Assembly (NCBI GenBank): GCA_011947345.1
Contig: JAAVTG010000586.1
Location: forward strand, 868,001 to 932,000
DNA: 64,000 nucleotides
DNA from: Phytophthora quininea
Taxonomy: Eukaryota; Oomycota; Peronosporomycetes; Peronosporales; Peronosporaceae
Direction: 5' to 3'
Positions 20,589-29,768 of the stretch are shown here, in pieces. The translations under genes and the position numbers were made by a program. Below the pieces are notes generated by a model, which ran no database searches, had not been told where the DNA came from, and worked only from the letters and a program-made list of their open reading frames with translations. Within the stretch, counting starts at the first letter, position 1, and each line of letters opens with the position of its first letter.

Positions 20589-22514
20589 ATGCTGGGTCGT
20601 CGACTACTGTACTCTGCTGTTCGAAATCCCCTCCATGGGGCCTCAAGGCACTACCGACCACGTTCGTTGCAGTTGTTTTCGACTATTGTGCACGATTCTC
20701 CGCATCCAGCAGTAGAAATCCCTAACAAGACCATTTGGGACGTCGTGGAAGACCAACTGTGCCTTCACCAGCACAAGCCAGCCTTCATTGACGGGATCAC
20801 CGACGAGAGACTGACATTTGGACAATTGTACGAGCGAGCGAGGAACTTCGCTGTTGCACTGGCAAAAGACGGCGTTAAAAGGGGGATGCAGTGATCCTGC
20901 ATTCGATCAACTGTTTGGACTACCCCATGGCCATCCTCGGTAGGATTTTGGATGTTGGAATGAGGTTATCGTTGCTGGAACTAACAACTTCTGTGTATTT
21001 GGCAGCGCTGACGGCACTAGGAGCTGTGAGTTCACCGGCTTCGCACATGTTCACGCCGGCGGAGTTGGCAGTGCAGATCAAAGCAGCTAAGGTGAGTAGA
21101 AAATGTGTTTTATTGGTCACTAGGTGGAGTTCTTTTTACCTATACGTTTTGGTTGTGCTAGGCCAAGTACATCATCACGCACAAAGACCTCGCGACTACG
21201 GCGATTGAAGCTGCTCAATCGTGCAGAGTGGACAAGAAATTCATCTACACGATGGGCGGATCCGACCACAGTTTGAAATGCGTCGAGTACGTTTCCATGA
21301 TCTCCCACGAAAGTGAATATTAACGATCTCTTTGTCTTGGTTAGCGAGCTGACTCGGATCCGTGATGACTCTTTCACGCTTGAGAAGATCGACCCGGAGT
21401 CCAATGTACTGCTGCCATTTTCCAGCGGAACGACAGGAACACCGAAGGGCGTTGCTTTGAGCGCGAGAAACATCCTGTCGAATGCGCTCCAGGTCAACCA
21501 CGTCGAAAATCTCCACGGATATTCACTTGGTTTGGTGCCGTTCTTCCACATCTACGGCATCAAGATGATGCATTTGACGCTATACCAAGGAGCTGCGAAG
21601 GTGATTCTGCCTCGCTTCCAGCCCGATACCTTCCTGAAAGCTCTGTCCACCTACAAGATCCGAACAGCGCACATTGCTCCTCCATTGGCTCTGTTCCTCG
21701 CCAACGACCCCATCGTAGAAAAATACGACATATCCGCCACGAAGTTTGCTGTGTCCGCTGGTGCCCCAATGGGCAAAGAGGTTGAAAAACTTGTGAAGGA
21801 CCGACTGGGGATCACAATCAAACAGGCGTACGGCATGACGGAAGCCTCACCAGGCGTCAATTACGCTGAAGAAGCTATGATCAAGACGGTACGTGACGTG
21901 AAGTCGAAGCTCACCGCTGTGGACCTAACAGCATATATCATTGTGTCCAGGGAAGTGTCGGTCGATTGCTACCGAACACTCAGCTCCGTGTGAAATGCAC
22001 CGCCACGGATAAGGACCTTCCGGTCGGTGAACACGGAGAGTTGCTGTATAAGGGGCCGCAAGTCATGATCGGATACACCAACAACGCGGAGGCCAACAAG
22101 AGCGTATTCACTGAGGATCGATTCCTCCGCACGGGTGACATTGGTTATATTGATGAGGATGGCTTCGTATTCATCGTCGACCGTGTAAAGGAGCTCATCA
22201 AGTACAAGGGCCATCAGGTAGCTCCCGCCGAGTTGGAAGATGTGTTGATCCACCACCCGCAAATCGCAGATGCTTGTTGTATCCGTGGCAAAAATGACTT
22301 TGGCGAGGAGATTCCCAAGGCTTACGTGGTGCTGAAAGACTCGACAAATGCAGCGGGGCTGACGGAGGAAGACGTGATGGACTTTGTCGCGACGAAGGTA
22401 GCTCCATTCAAGAAGGTGCGTCAGGTGGAGTTCATCGATGTGATTCCTAAGAGCCCAACGGGAAAAATCCTTCGACGCGAGCTCCAAGTCCACGAGAACA
22501 AGCACCATCACTAA
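20589..22514 (+). CDS. 4-coumarate:CoA ligase-like acyl-CoA synthetase, mitochondrial (copy 2)
   Basis: Paralogue of the enzyme at 6193-8054, with the same ATP- and CoA-dependent acid-activating chemistry; the substrate is not known. Exons: 20589-20939, 21006-21091, 21162-21286, 21345-21888 and 21951-22514. The start MLGRRLLYSAVRNPLHG gives a mitochondrial-type leader; an in-frame ATG at 20559 is less likely. Motifs: LPFSSGTTGTPKG, YGMTEASPGVNYAE, RTGDIGYIDEDGF, PKSPTGKILRREL. One G is missing in AAAAGGGGGATGC near 20886, where copy 1 reads KKGDAVILH; restored total 1671 nt, 556 aa. Introns after KAAK and before GSVGRLL are absent from copy 1, while the copy-1 intron after GTTGVPK is absent here. 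Confidence 0.9.
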
Positions 22515-22624
22515 ATGAACAAACTTGAAAATGAAGCACCATATTTTCTCCAAGACTGAATACCGTGATCAACAAAATGGAGACGTCGCTAAGTCGTTTC
22601 AATGCCGTCGAAAATCCTGATGTT

Positions 22625-24073
22625 TTATGCTTGAAGAGCGCGTTCAAGAAAACTCAGCAGCGCAGCGTTGACTTGGTTGGACTTGTTTAGTGCTAGTTGA
22701 AGCTCGCGAGTAGCCTCCGTCGACTGTTCTACTGCCTGTTGCATGCCATGCATTGATCGCACCATGTCCTGCTGCATATTCTGGATACTGTCCAGCCTTT
22801 CGTGGACACTGGCTATCAGAGCAGCAATAGGATGCACGTTGTTTGTTTCGATCACTGCGCTGGGAGGTGAGGCAGGAGGTTGCACCCGCACGTCCGACGA
22901 AAAGTCCGATCTTCCCATGTTTGTAGGCACCTCAGTAGTAACTTGTTGCTGCACTGGTTGTTCCCTGTGAAACGTGCTCTGATCATCCTCTGCAGTCGAC
23001 ATATTCGCCTCTTGGCCTACCTCGTCAGCTTGGTCGTCTCCACTATCCACCGCATCGTCCTCAAACTCAGGACTCCGCTCTCCCCGCTCCTCCTCCTGCG
23101 GATGTTGGCCCTGTAGCTGTCTGAACCTAACCATCAAGTTTTGAACATCTTGCTTTGTCGGCGCGCAGCTCGAGTTCTCAGTAATGTACTGCAGGATGCG
23201 TTTCTTGGTTGCTCCAGCCTTCAACAGAGCGTTCACAACACCAGCGACATCCGGTTCAAGCGCCATCCTATTGTGTGGGTATTGTGCGTGAGCGTGCCGA
23301 CTGAGAGGGTGATTGTGCTCCAACCGGGCGCATGTTATCCGCAATGCGAAGCTAGGAATCGCTGAGTCGACAACTTTGACGCAAGCGTTAATCTTCAAGC
23401 GAAAATCGACACAAATTAAACATTAGCCCAAACCAATCCCAACTGTATAACTGTGCCCGACTCATACCTGTGCTTCACATTGGATAGCTCTTGAGTGTTG
23501 ACGCTTCCTCTTTCCAAGTCCACGGTACTTGTACGTGCCGGCATGAGTGCAGACGAAGGTCTTTGCGTAGTACCCCACTCCGCCGGCACGAGGGGCTGTT
23601 TGGACTTAGAAACCTGAATCTTTTTGTTCCGCATTTCGACTCGGTTATTCGTCCGCACTCGGAAGCTCTTTTGAACAGGCAGGGAAAAAGTGAGTCAAAC
23701 TAATAGAGAACGATAAAATAAAATATGTATCATTAAATGTATCCCTTACCTGGAAGGTGACCTTCGAATACTCTTGCAGGTACTCTTCGAGGTCTTTCCA
23801 AGACTCGAATTGCGTCTTTTCAGGCGGCGGGGCTTCTGCAATAGGCTGGTTGTATGCCGTCTCGAACCGAGAGATCAGAAAATGCCCATTTCCTGGCTTG
23901 GAAGCTCTGGCGGGGAGATTGGGCAACACCTGAGCAGACTCTTGTACAGAGTCCTCGTCTGACTCCGCTGCTAGATCGATATACTCTTCCTCGCGACGCA
24001 CGGGCGTCTGACGGCCCCGAAGATCACAGTCGCCGCCACGGTTAGGCGGCGCTGGTGCTCTGACACGTTCCAT
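22625..24073 (-). CDS. MULE/FAR1-type DNA-binding domain + coiled-coil protein (family member B)
   Basis: Putative DNA-binding protein, three exons: 24073-23750, 23667-23468 and about 23400-22625; the last acceptor is uncertain. After a charged N terminus come FESWKDLEEYLQEYSKVTFQ and SFRVRTNNRVEMRNKK. After the second intron comes NACVKVVDSAIPSFALR-type sequence leading into LEHNHPLSRHAHAQYPHNR. These are hallmarks of the WRKY/FLYWCH-like N-terminal domain carried by MULE-type transposases and ZSWIM proteins. A short HTH-like segment (ALLKAGATKKRILQYI), an acidic linker and a C-terminal coiled coil (VHERLDSIQNMQQDMVRSM ... QVNAALLSFLERALQA) follow. No transposase catalytic core or SWIM finger is seen. 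The C-terminal 60 residues are nearly the same as in member C. Confidence 0.65.
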
Positions 24074-24551
24074 CGTTCGTAAAAAGAGAGATATGTTAGC
24101 TACCCCTACCCTCGTTTTGAGTTGGGTACGAAACGCTGGGGAAACTTGCTCGACGCATTTCACATCGTCCTAGTGATTCTGTCTTGAAGGAATTTGGTAG
24201 TATTTCATTTTCAAATGTTATTTAGTGATGGTGCTTGTTCTCGTGGATTCGGAGGGAATTTTGTCCGTCGCGCTCTCGGCATCAAATGATTTCGACGGAC
24301 TTATTTGAGCTTGACAAAACCGGTAAAGCTTGGAGCAGTTCACACATGTATCTGGGGAGACCACGAGCCCGCCTTCCTCTGTCAGAGTCGCAAGATTTAT
24401 TTGGTCTACCAGCCTGTACGGCAGTTCACCAGGCTTGCCGACCGCAAAAGCTTTTTGTTTGTGTTTTTGCAGTGATGCACGCTGCGCATTCGGCAGCGCC
24501 TGGCCAGCGTTTCCCTGGAAACAAGGAGCCTTGTTAAAATAAAGTCGGATT
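24074..24551. other. Intergenic between family members B and C, no gene seen
   Basis: A minus-strand open frame of about 115 codons (24218-24568) holds CVNCSKLYRFC but no domain I recognise and no matching neighbour. I do not call it a gene. Confidence 0.3.
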
Positions 24552-25902
24552 TTATGCTTCCGGAGCACGTTGAAGAAAACTCAGCAACGCAGCGTTCACT
24601 TGGTTGGATTGGTCCAAAGCTTGTTGTAGCCCGCGAATAGCCTCGGTCGACTGCTGCACTGCCTGCTGCACGCCAATCATCGATCGAACCATTTCCTGCT
24701 GCATGTTCTGGATGCTGTCTAACCTTTCATGCACATCGGGTGCCACAGCACCACCAGATTGGACGTTATTCAGATTAACCACTCCGTTGGGTGCGGAGGC
24801 AGGAGGCTGCACTTGCACGTCCGACGGAAAGTCTAATCTTCTTCTCTTGGTCGGCACTGCATCAACATGTTTTTCCTGTACTGGCTGCTCCGTGTGAATT
24901 ACGTGCGGTTCATCCTCTGCAGTAGGCAAGTCCGCGTCTTGGTCTGCTTCCTCATCTTGGCTCTCTTCTTCATCTTGAATGTCCTCCTCATCCAACGAAG
25001 CGTCGTCGTGATCCTCAACCTCCGAAGTCTGCCCCGCATTTCCGCCAAAATACCGATCCAGCATTTCCCACCCTTTCGGGTACACCACTGCCTTCTCAGG
25101 ATGCTGCGCCAGCTCCTCCTCCTGAGCTCGAATACGCGTGTACTGATCCTGTAGCTGCCTAAACTTGACTCTGAGTTGGCCTACCGTCAGCTGGATCTTG
25201 TGCTTGGCATTGAACGTCTCCCGAATCTCCCCCACAGCTCTCTTTGCTGCTCGGTTGGTCAGTCTCTTCAAATTGCTTGCCGAATTTGTGCACCCTCTCA
25301 GCAAGTAGCGTCTCGACAAACTCGTCGAGCCAGCTCATCCTCTCTGGGGGTTTCTTAGGGGCCTCCTTCTTCTCCCAACGTCTCCGTCGGATAAATTCTC
25401 TCGGAGGTAATGGCGAGTTCTCACTCTCCAAGATGTTGCCTCTGTTGAGTGCATTGCCCTGTTTCACAACGTCTCTAGCTCTGTACACCAGGCGCTTTTG
25501 TTGGGCCAAGTGCAGGCCGTAGCGGTGCTGTACCAGTGCAATAAGTCCGTCAGCGTTGGCCTTGGGGTTCTGCCTGACGGCTTCGGCAAAGGCCGGCAGG
25601 TCTGCGATCTGTCTGGTGGTGACTTTCAGCTGCGAGTTGCAGCGAGGCGAGTGCGTCAGCTGCAGTGACGCGATGTACCACTTGCCAAAGGTCCGGTCGT
25701 TGTGGCGCTGGCGATACACTTGCACGACGAAGCTGCACGGCTCCTTGGAGCTGCACACGATGCGGCGGTCCGAGCCGCTGGCGCGCTCGATGCGCACGCC
25801 CTTGCCGGTGGACAGCGCGTAGTCCTGCACGGCGTGCAGCGCCTCGGAGCCCGAGTCGAAGGCCATGCCCTCGACCAGCGGCGCACTCGTGACGCGACTC
25901 AT
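24552..25902 (-). CDS. MuDR-type DNA-binding + Myb/SANT-like + coiled-coil protein (family member C)
   Basis: Putative DNA-binding protein of about 450 aa. The N terminus (MSRVTSAPLVEGMAFDSG) carries a MuDR-like domain: SEALHAVQDYALSTGKGVRI, a C-x4-C pair in VCSSKEPCSF, and the H-x4-C of THSPRCNS. A basic HTH-like region follows (FAEAVRQNPKANADGLIALV). Then comes a trihelix Myb/SANT-like domain (WLDEFVETLLAERV ... ETFNAKHKIQLTVGQLRVKF ... YPKGWEMLDRYFGG), an acidic linker rich in DEE, KRRR, and a C-terminal coiled coil (VHERLDSIQNMQQEMVRSM ... QVNAALLSFLQRAPEA). The frame changes near 25270; two missing bases would fix it, or a small unrecognised intron. No DDE core. The DNA-binding end is GC-rich compared with the rest. 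Confidence 0.7.
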
Positions 25903-25975
25903 TGTTTTACTACAAACTTGTCTTTTAACTTATTTAAATATTCTGCTTATGGCTACAATCCTCCATTGAAGTGAC

Positions 25976-26511
25976 ATGCTGAGACTCGGATCGCGCGTCG
26001 GCAAGAAGAGCTGCCAGAGCTTGCTGGTGAGAGACATGAGCGACGCCCCTCGTCCGCCTCTGCCTCCGTATACCCGCGAGAGTGCCGTCGTCAAGGTGCG
26101 AGCTGCCGAGGACGCGTGGAACAGCCGCGACCCGGCCAAAGTGGCGCTGGCCTACACAGTAGACAGCGCCTGGCGCAACCGGTCGCAGTTCATCACCGGG
26201 AGACACGAGATCGAGGCCTTTTGACTGCCAAGTGGCAGAAGGAGTCCCAGTACCGACTCATCAAGGAGCTCTTCGCCTTTGACGGCAGCCGCATCGCCGT
26301 GCGCTTCGCCTACGAGTTCCAGGACGCCACTACGCAGCAGTGGGTGCGCGCTTACGGCAACGAGAACTGGGAGTTCGACGCCAACGGCCTCATGGCCAAG
26401 CGCCACGCCTCCATCAACGACGTGCCGATCCAGGAGCAGGACCGCAAGTTCCGCTGGCCGCAAGGACGTCGTCCGGACGACCATCCAGGGCTCAGTGAGC
26501 TCGGCTTGTAA
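25976..26511 (+). CDS. DUF1348 / NTF2-like family protein
   Basis: Small alpha+beta-barrel protein of the SnoaL/NTF2-like superfamily, about 178 aa. Family blocks are [66 protein letters not shown] and [21 protein letters not shown]. The reaction, if any, is unknown; bacterial relatives are described only as nuclear transport factor 2 family proteins. The first residues ([19 protein letters not shown]) look like a mitochondrial leader. The frame breaks at 26221 in GCCTTTTGACTG, where one T is missing (expected FLTAKW). Restored length is 537 nt. The gene is divergent from family member C with 73 bases between starts. Confidence 0.85.
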
Positions 26512-26760
26512 GGGAGACCAGCAGCATTAGGTGGTTTCCCCGCCAGCACCATTTAAGTCGCGCCAAGACTTGCACCAAACAAGATCGATATGCTGTGCTG
26601 TTTGCTCCCTGCCTGGTCATATGTTGACGGGAACTTCCCATTCGGTTTGCGTCTGCGATGGCAAAAAAACTGCCGATAAATTCTATTTTTAGCAAATTAT
26701 TAGAGTCGGTCTACCAGCCGAAACGCAACCAGTTCCCAAACAGCAGTCTCCCGTCCAAGT

Positions 26761-27209
26761 ATGGCCACCATCTACAGCGGCGCGCCGTCCTCGTCGCGCT
26801 TCCCGTTCCAGGCGCACACCCACTACACCAGCAACGCCGACGCCGCCGCGCAGATCCAGATGCAGTGGCGGTACGGCGCTTCCTACGCCGACAACCAGCT
26901 CACGCACTCCCCCGCGACTGCCGTCCCCGACGCCGCATATGGGGCTAATGGAGCACAAGCACAGTCTCTACGAGCATTCCTCCCCTCTGTATAGCAACCA
27001 GACGTCACTCTACGCCATGAGCAAGCTCTACACGCCGCAGCCGCCCCCATGGAGCACACGGAGGCGCTGACCGTCTCCCCGGAGTGCCCACGCCCGTGGA
27101 GCTCTCTATTTATGAGATCAAGCAGCCCACAGGCTTCCTACATGTCACAGTGGGCAACCAGACCGTCGAGTTCCTGGACGGTGTCGCCAACATGCCGCAG
27201 AAGCGGTAG
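26761..27209 (+). CDS. Small unknown protein, frame-broken
   Basis: Starts MATIYSGAPSSSRFPFQ. Reading continues coherently only by changing frame: near 26938 into LMEHKHSLYEHSSPLYSN, near 27047 into MEHTEALTVSP, and near 27080 into VPTPVELSIYEIKQPTGFLH and VGNQTVEFLDGVANMPQKR, then TAG at 27207-27209. At least the last two breaks lie in C runs. With four bases restored the total is 453 nt, about 150 aa. The C-terminal part reads like a small beta-rich domain. I do not recognise the family. Confidence 0.5.
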
Positions 27210-27643
27210 AGCAATAGGAATTTCCAAGACAGAGACGTAGACTCAAGACTTCCTGTGAAAGTGACCAGACGAGGTTGTTTCCATACCAACAAGAAGAAGC
27301 AAGTAATATGAAGGACAAAAGAAGAAGCTCAAGGGAAGAAGGAGCTGAGCAGAGTGGAGTGTACGCGTCCAGAAGCCTCATGGGAGTGCAGTTTCGTCTC
27401 GTCCAAAGCAAGCCAGAGGCAGCTAGCTTTTCGCTTTCGTGTGTATTTTATCAGCAGCGCTAGTTCCATTTGCTGCCGTCGTGTGTACTTGTTTTTTTTA
27501 CTTTTTCCTGTTGTCTCTAGCTGCATGAAGTTGTGCACAGTCAATAAACAATGCAAAGGTTTTGTTTTCTGCTTTCTGCGATCAAGCAGTACCGGTAGTG
27601 CAACATGTTCTTGCGCATTTCTTGCAACCGCTAGAGTTTTTGT
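27210..27643. other. Convergent 3' ends, no gene seen
   Basis: AT- and pyrimidine-rich sequence between the end of the small unknown gene and the end of the tRNA-binding-domain gene. AATAAA occurs near 27543. Probably both 3' untranslated regions. Confidence 0.4.
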
Positions 27644-28325
27644 CTAGTTGTTTGTCTTTCCCTCTTCCGATGCAATCACCTTGGGCTTCGGCGCAGGGAT
27701 AACAATCCCGCGAGCTTGCAGTCGACTGGCAATCGTCCCGTGTTCCAGCACGAGACTCCCCACTTCAGCGTCGTCTTCCAAGAGTAAAATGCCGTCACTT
27801 TGGTCCTCAAGTCCTAGCTCTTCCTCGGAGCAGATCATGCCCTGCGACACCTCCCCTCGCAGCTTGGACTTTTTGATCTTGAGCTTCTTCCTGCAGTAAA
27901 CACAAGTCGCGAACGCAGTCAGCCACAAGCAAAGGAAAGACCTTGTTATATAATGTGTCGTACAGCTCTCCAGTCTCCTTGTCTTTGATGGTCAACCGAG
28001 TACCAACTTTGGCCACTGGAACTCTCGCGCCTTGACGCACATTGGGCGCTCCACAGATGATCTGCAGCAGATTTTCCTTATCGCCGGTGTTGATTGAGCA
28101 AACGTTGAGCCGATCGGCCTGCGGGTGTTGGTGGAAGGCCACGATCTCGCCGATGACCAAAGTGTTCCAGGTCGTCTCCACTACCGGCTGCTGCTGCTTT
28201 TGCTGGGCTTTGGGCTTGTCAGCTGCGCCTGCAACTTCTGCAGTTGAAGAGAAGGCAGTGAACGGAGTACGAAGGCTGCGCGTCAACGCAGTGCGAGCAG
28301 CGGAACAGCGTAGTCGGAGCAGCAT
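27644..28325 (-). CDS. tRNA-binding (EMAP II / PheT-N type OB-fold) protein, probably organellar
   Basis: Stand-alone tRNA-binding OB-fold protein of the Arc1p/AIMP1/YtpR type, which can deliver tRNA to aminoacyl-tRNA synthetases. Exon 1 (28325 to about 27939) starts [19 protein letters not shown], an Arg-rich leader suggesting mitochondria. It then has the OB fold: [53 protein letters not shown]. Exon 2 (about 27890-27644) supplies [24 protein letters not shown] and an acidic end. The signatures DRL, CGAPN and KLRG..S.GM are diagnostic. The exact acceptor is uncertain (two AGs are close together). The C-terminal extension is short, unlike full EMAP II. An association with a particular synthetase is inference. 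Confidence 0.85.
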
Positions 28326-28685
28326 GATGAGCGGCCAGGAATTTATGCGCGTCCACTATTTGGAGCACTTTCGCCCATCGAAATGAATAAGAATTGACTG
28401 AAGTGAAGAGGCCAAGAAGTGGAACGTCTGATCATGCTAGTCGCTGGCGAGGAGCACGAGGATCGAGACAAAGCAGATGTTCAACAAGAGCAGTGGATTT
28501 GCTGGAATCGATCGTTGAAGCGGCACCAAGCACTGTCGGGTTGTTGGAGAGAACAAAATATTTTTCAGACGGAAGTATCGAGCAGTACGAAGAAACTTAT
28601 TGGGATTCGACACGGTGGCCAGACCGCCGCCTTCCAGCCTTGTCCCCGTTCGTAGTGGGGCCTGCTGCTGTATCCGGCCAAAACG

Positions 28686-29489
28686 GTGGGCAATTGGCTT
28701 CCTGGCGACGCACCACAAGTGAACGAACTCAAGAAAAAAAACTTCGAGAAGGTGCAAGGCGTGCGCAAGAACGAGTTGCTCCCAGAGCAAAAGCTAGGAG
28801 AAGTATTCGCGGGCGTTAGTGAAGGTCAAATTCACGTGCTCGTGTGCATGTACCGGAACTCTGGCATTGGGAAGAGCTGCTTCTACGTTTACTGCACCTT
28901 CCGATTGATCCGTGGACTGTACGTACAGCTACCCGAGTGTACCTTGGTCCTGAATTGTCTCGATTCATACCACGAGTATTCCTCGCGTGAGAATATTTTT
29001 CTGGAAGTGACACCTGAAAGAGTGTGCAGTCTGATTCAACCACGACGTGTCATTCGACTAGTCGAGTGTGGTTCGTCTCGACTTATGGGCTGGTCTGGCG
29101 TTACGATTTTGTTCGCTTGTGCGTACGAGCCTGAACTCCCTCGGTTCACAGCAGCAAATTCTAGTGCATTTATAATGCCGATATGGTCGCTACAGGAATT
29201 GCGGTGGATGAGTTAACTCCGTAGACCGAGAAAGTTATCGGATGACGAACTGAAATCGAGATTCGAGAAGTATGGCGGAATCCCACGACGCATTTTCGAT
29301 CGCGACCAAGGCAAAGTCGCCTGGGATATGAGTGAAGCAATTCGTTGTCTCAGCCTGGAGACGGTCGAAAAGCGCATCAGGATCAACAGCCCACTGGACC
29401 TGATGAGCGACCGCATTTTGGCCATGACGCCTACGGATGAACACTTCAGGGACGTGTCTCGATTGGAATATCTCTCCGAGTACATCTAG
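28686..29489 (+). pseudogene. Crinkler/RHS-type NTPase gene with an in-frame stop
   Basis: The reading frame from ATG 28686 carries ELKKKNFEKVQGVRKNELLP and a P-loop NSGIGKSCFYVY near 28860. A central region follows, then FIMPIWSLQELRWMS and a TAA at 29214-29216. The same frame continues directly into RPRKLSDDELKSRFEKYGGIPRRIF, the typical C-terminal FxxYGGIPRxIF block of this NTPase family, and ends at TAG 29487-29489. So one nonsense codon interrupts an otherwise continuous match, and it cannot be explained by one missing base. Upstream (28394-28680) other-frame sequence (SIEQYEETYW) may be the start of the protein. Related to the gene at 51725; no secretion signal or LFLAK motif is seen. 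Confidence 0.65.
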
Positions 29490-29768
29490 GACAAAGGCAC
29501 GGGCAAAGCTGCCAGGTTTGAATGGCTGTAAAGTGTTGCCGATGAGAATTCAGGTTCCATCTTCGAGACGCAATCGCAGTTTTTCTAACGTCCAAGTAAT
29601 ATATATTTGTGAGCTCATTTTTACGCGGATTTGTTTACAGTCTTGTCTGGTAGTTTAGTATTCGCTCATCGAGTGTATATCTTCGTTGCCGATCGGCCAA
29701 GTGTTCCGGACTAAATGTATAGGTCGATTTCGATGGAGATGCTTCAACAGGAGGAGCCGCTTTTCTCG
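29490..29768. other. Intergenic, no gene seen
   Basis: Short region between the broken NTPase gene and the kinesin 3' end, convergent orientation. No motifs recognised. Confidence 0.35.

Noticed and set aside
24218..24568. Minus-strand frame of about 115 codons with CVNCSKLYRFC
   Set aside because: No recognisable domain, no paralogue in the window, and no supporting start context; probably chance or decayed sequence.
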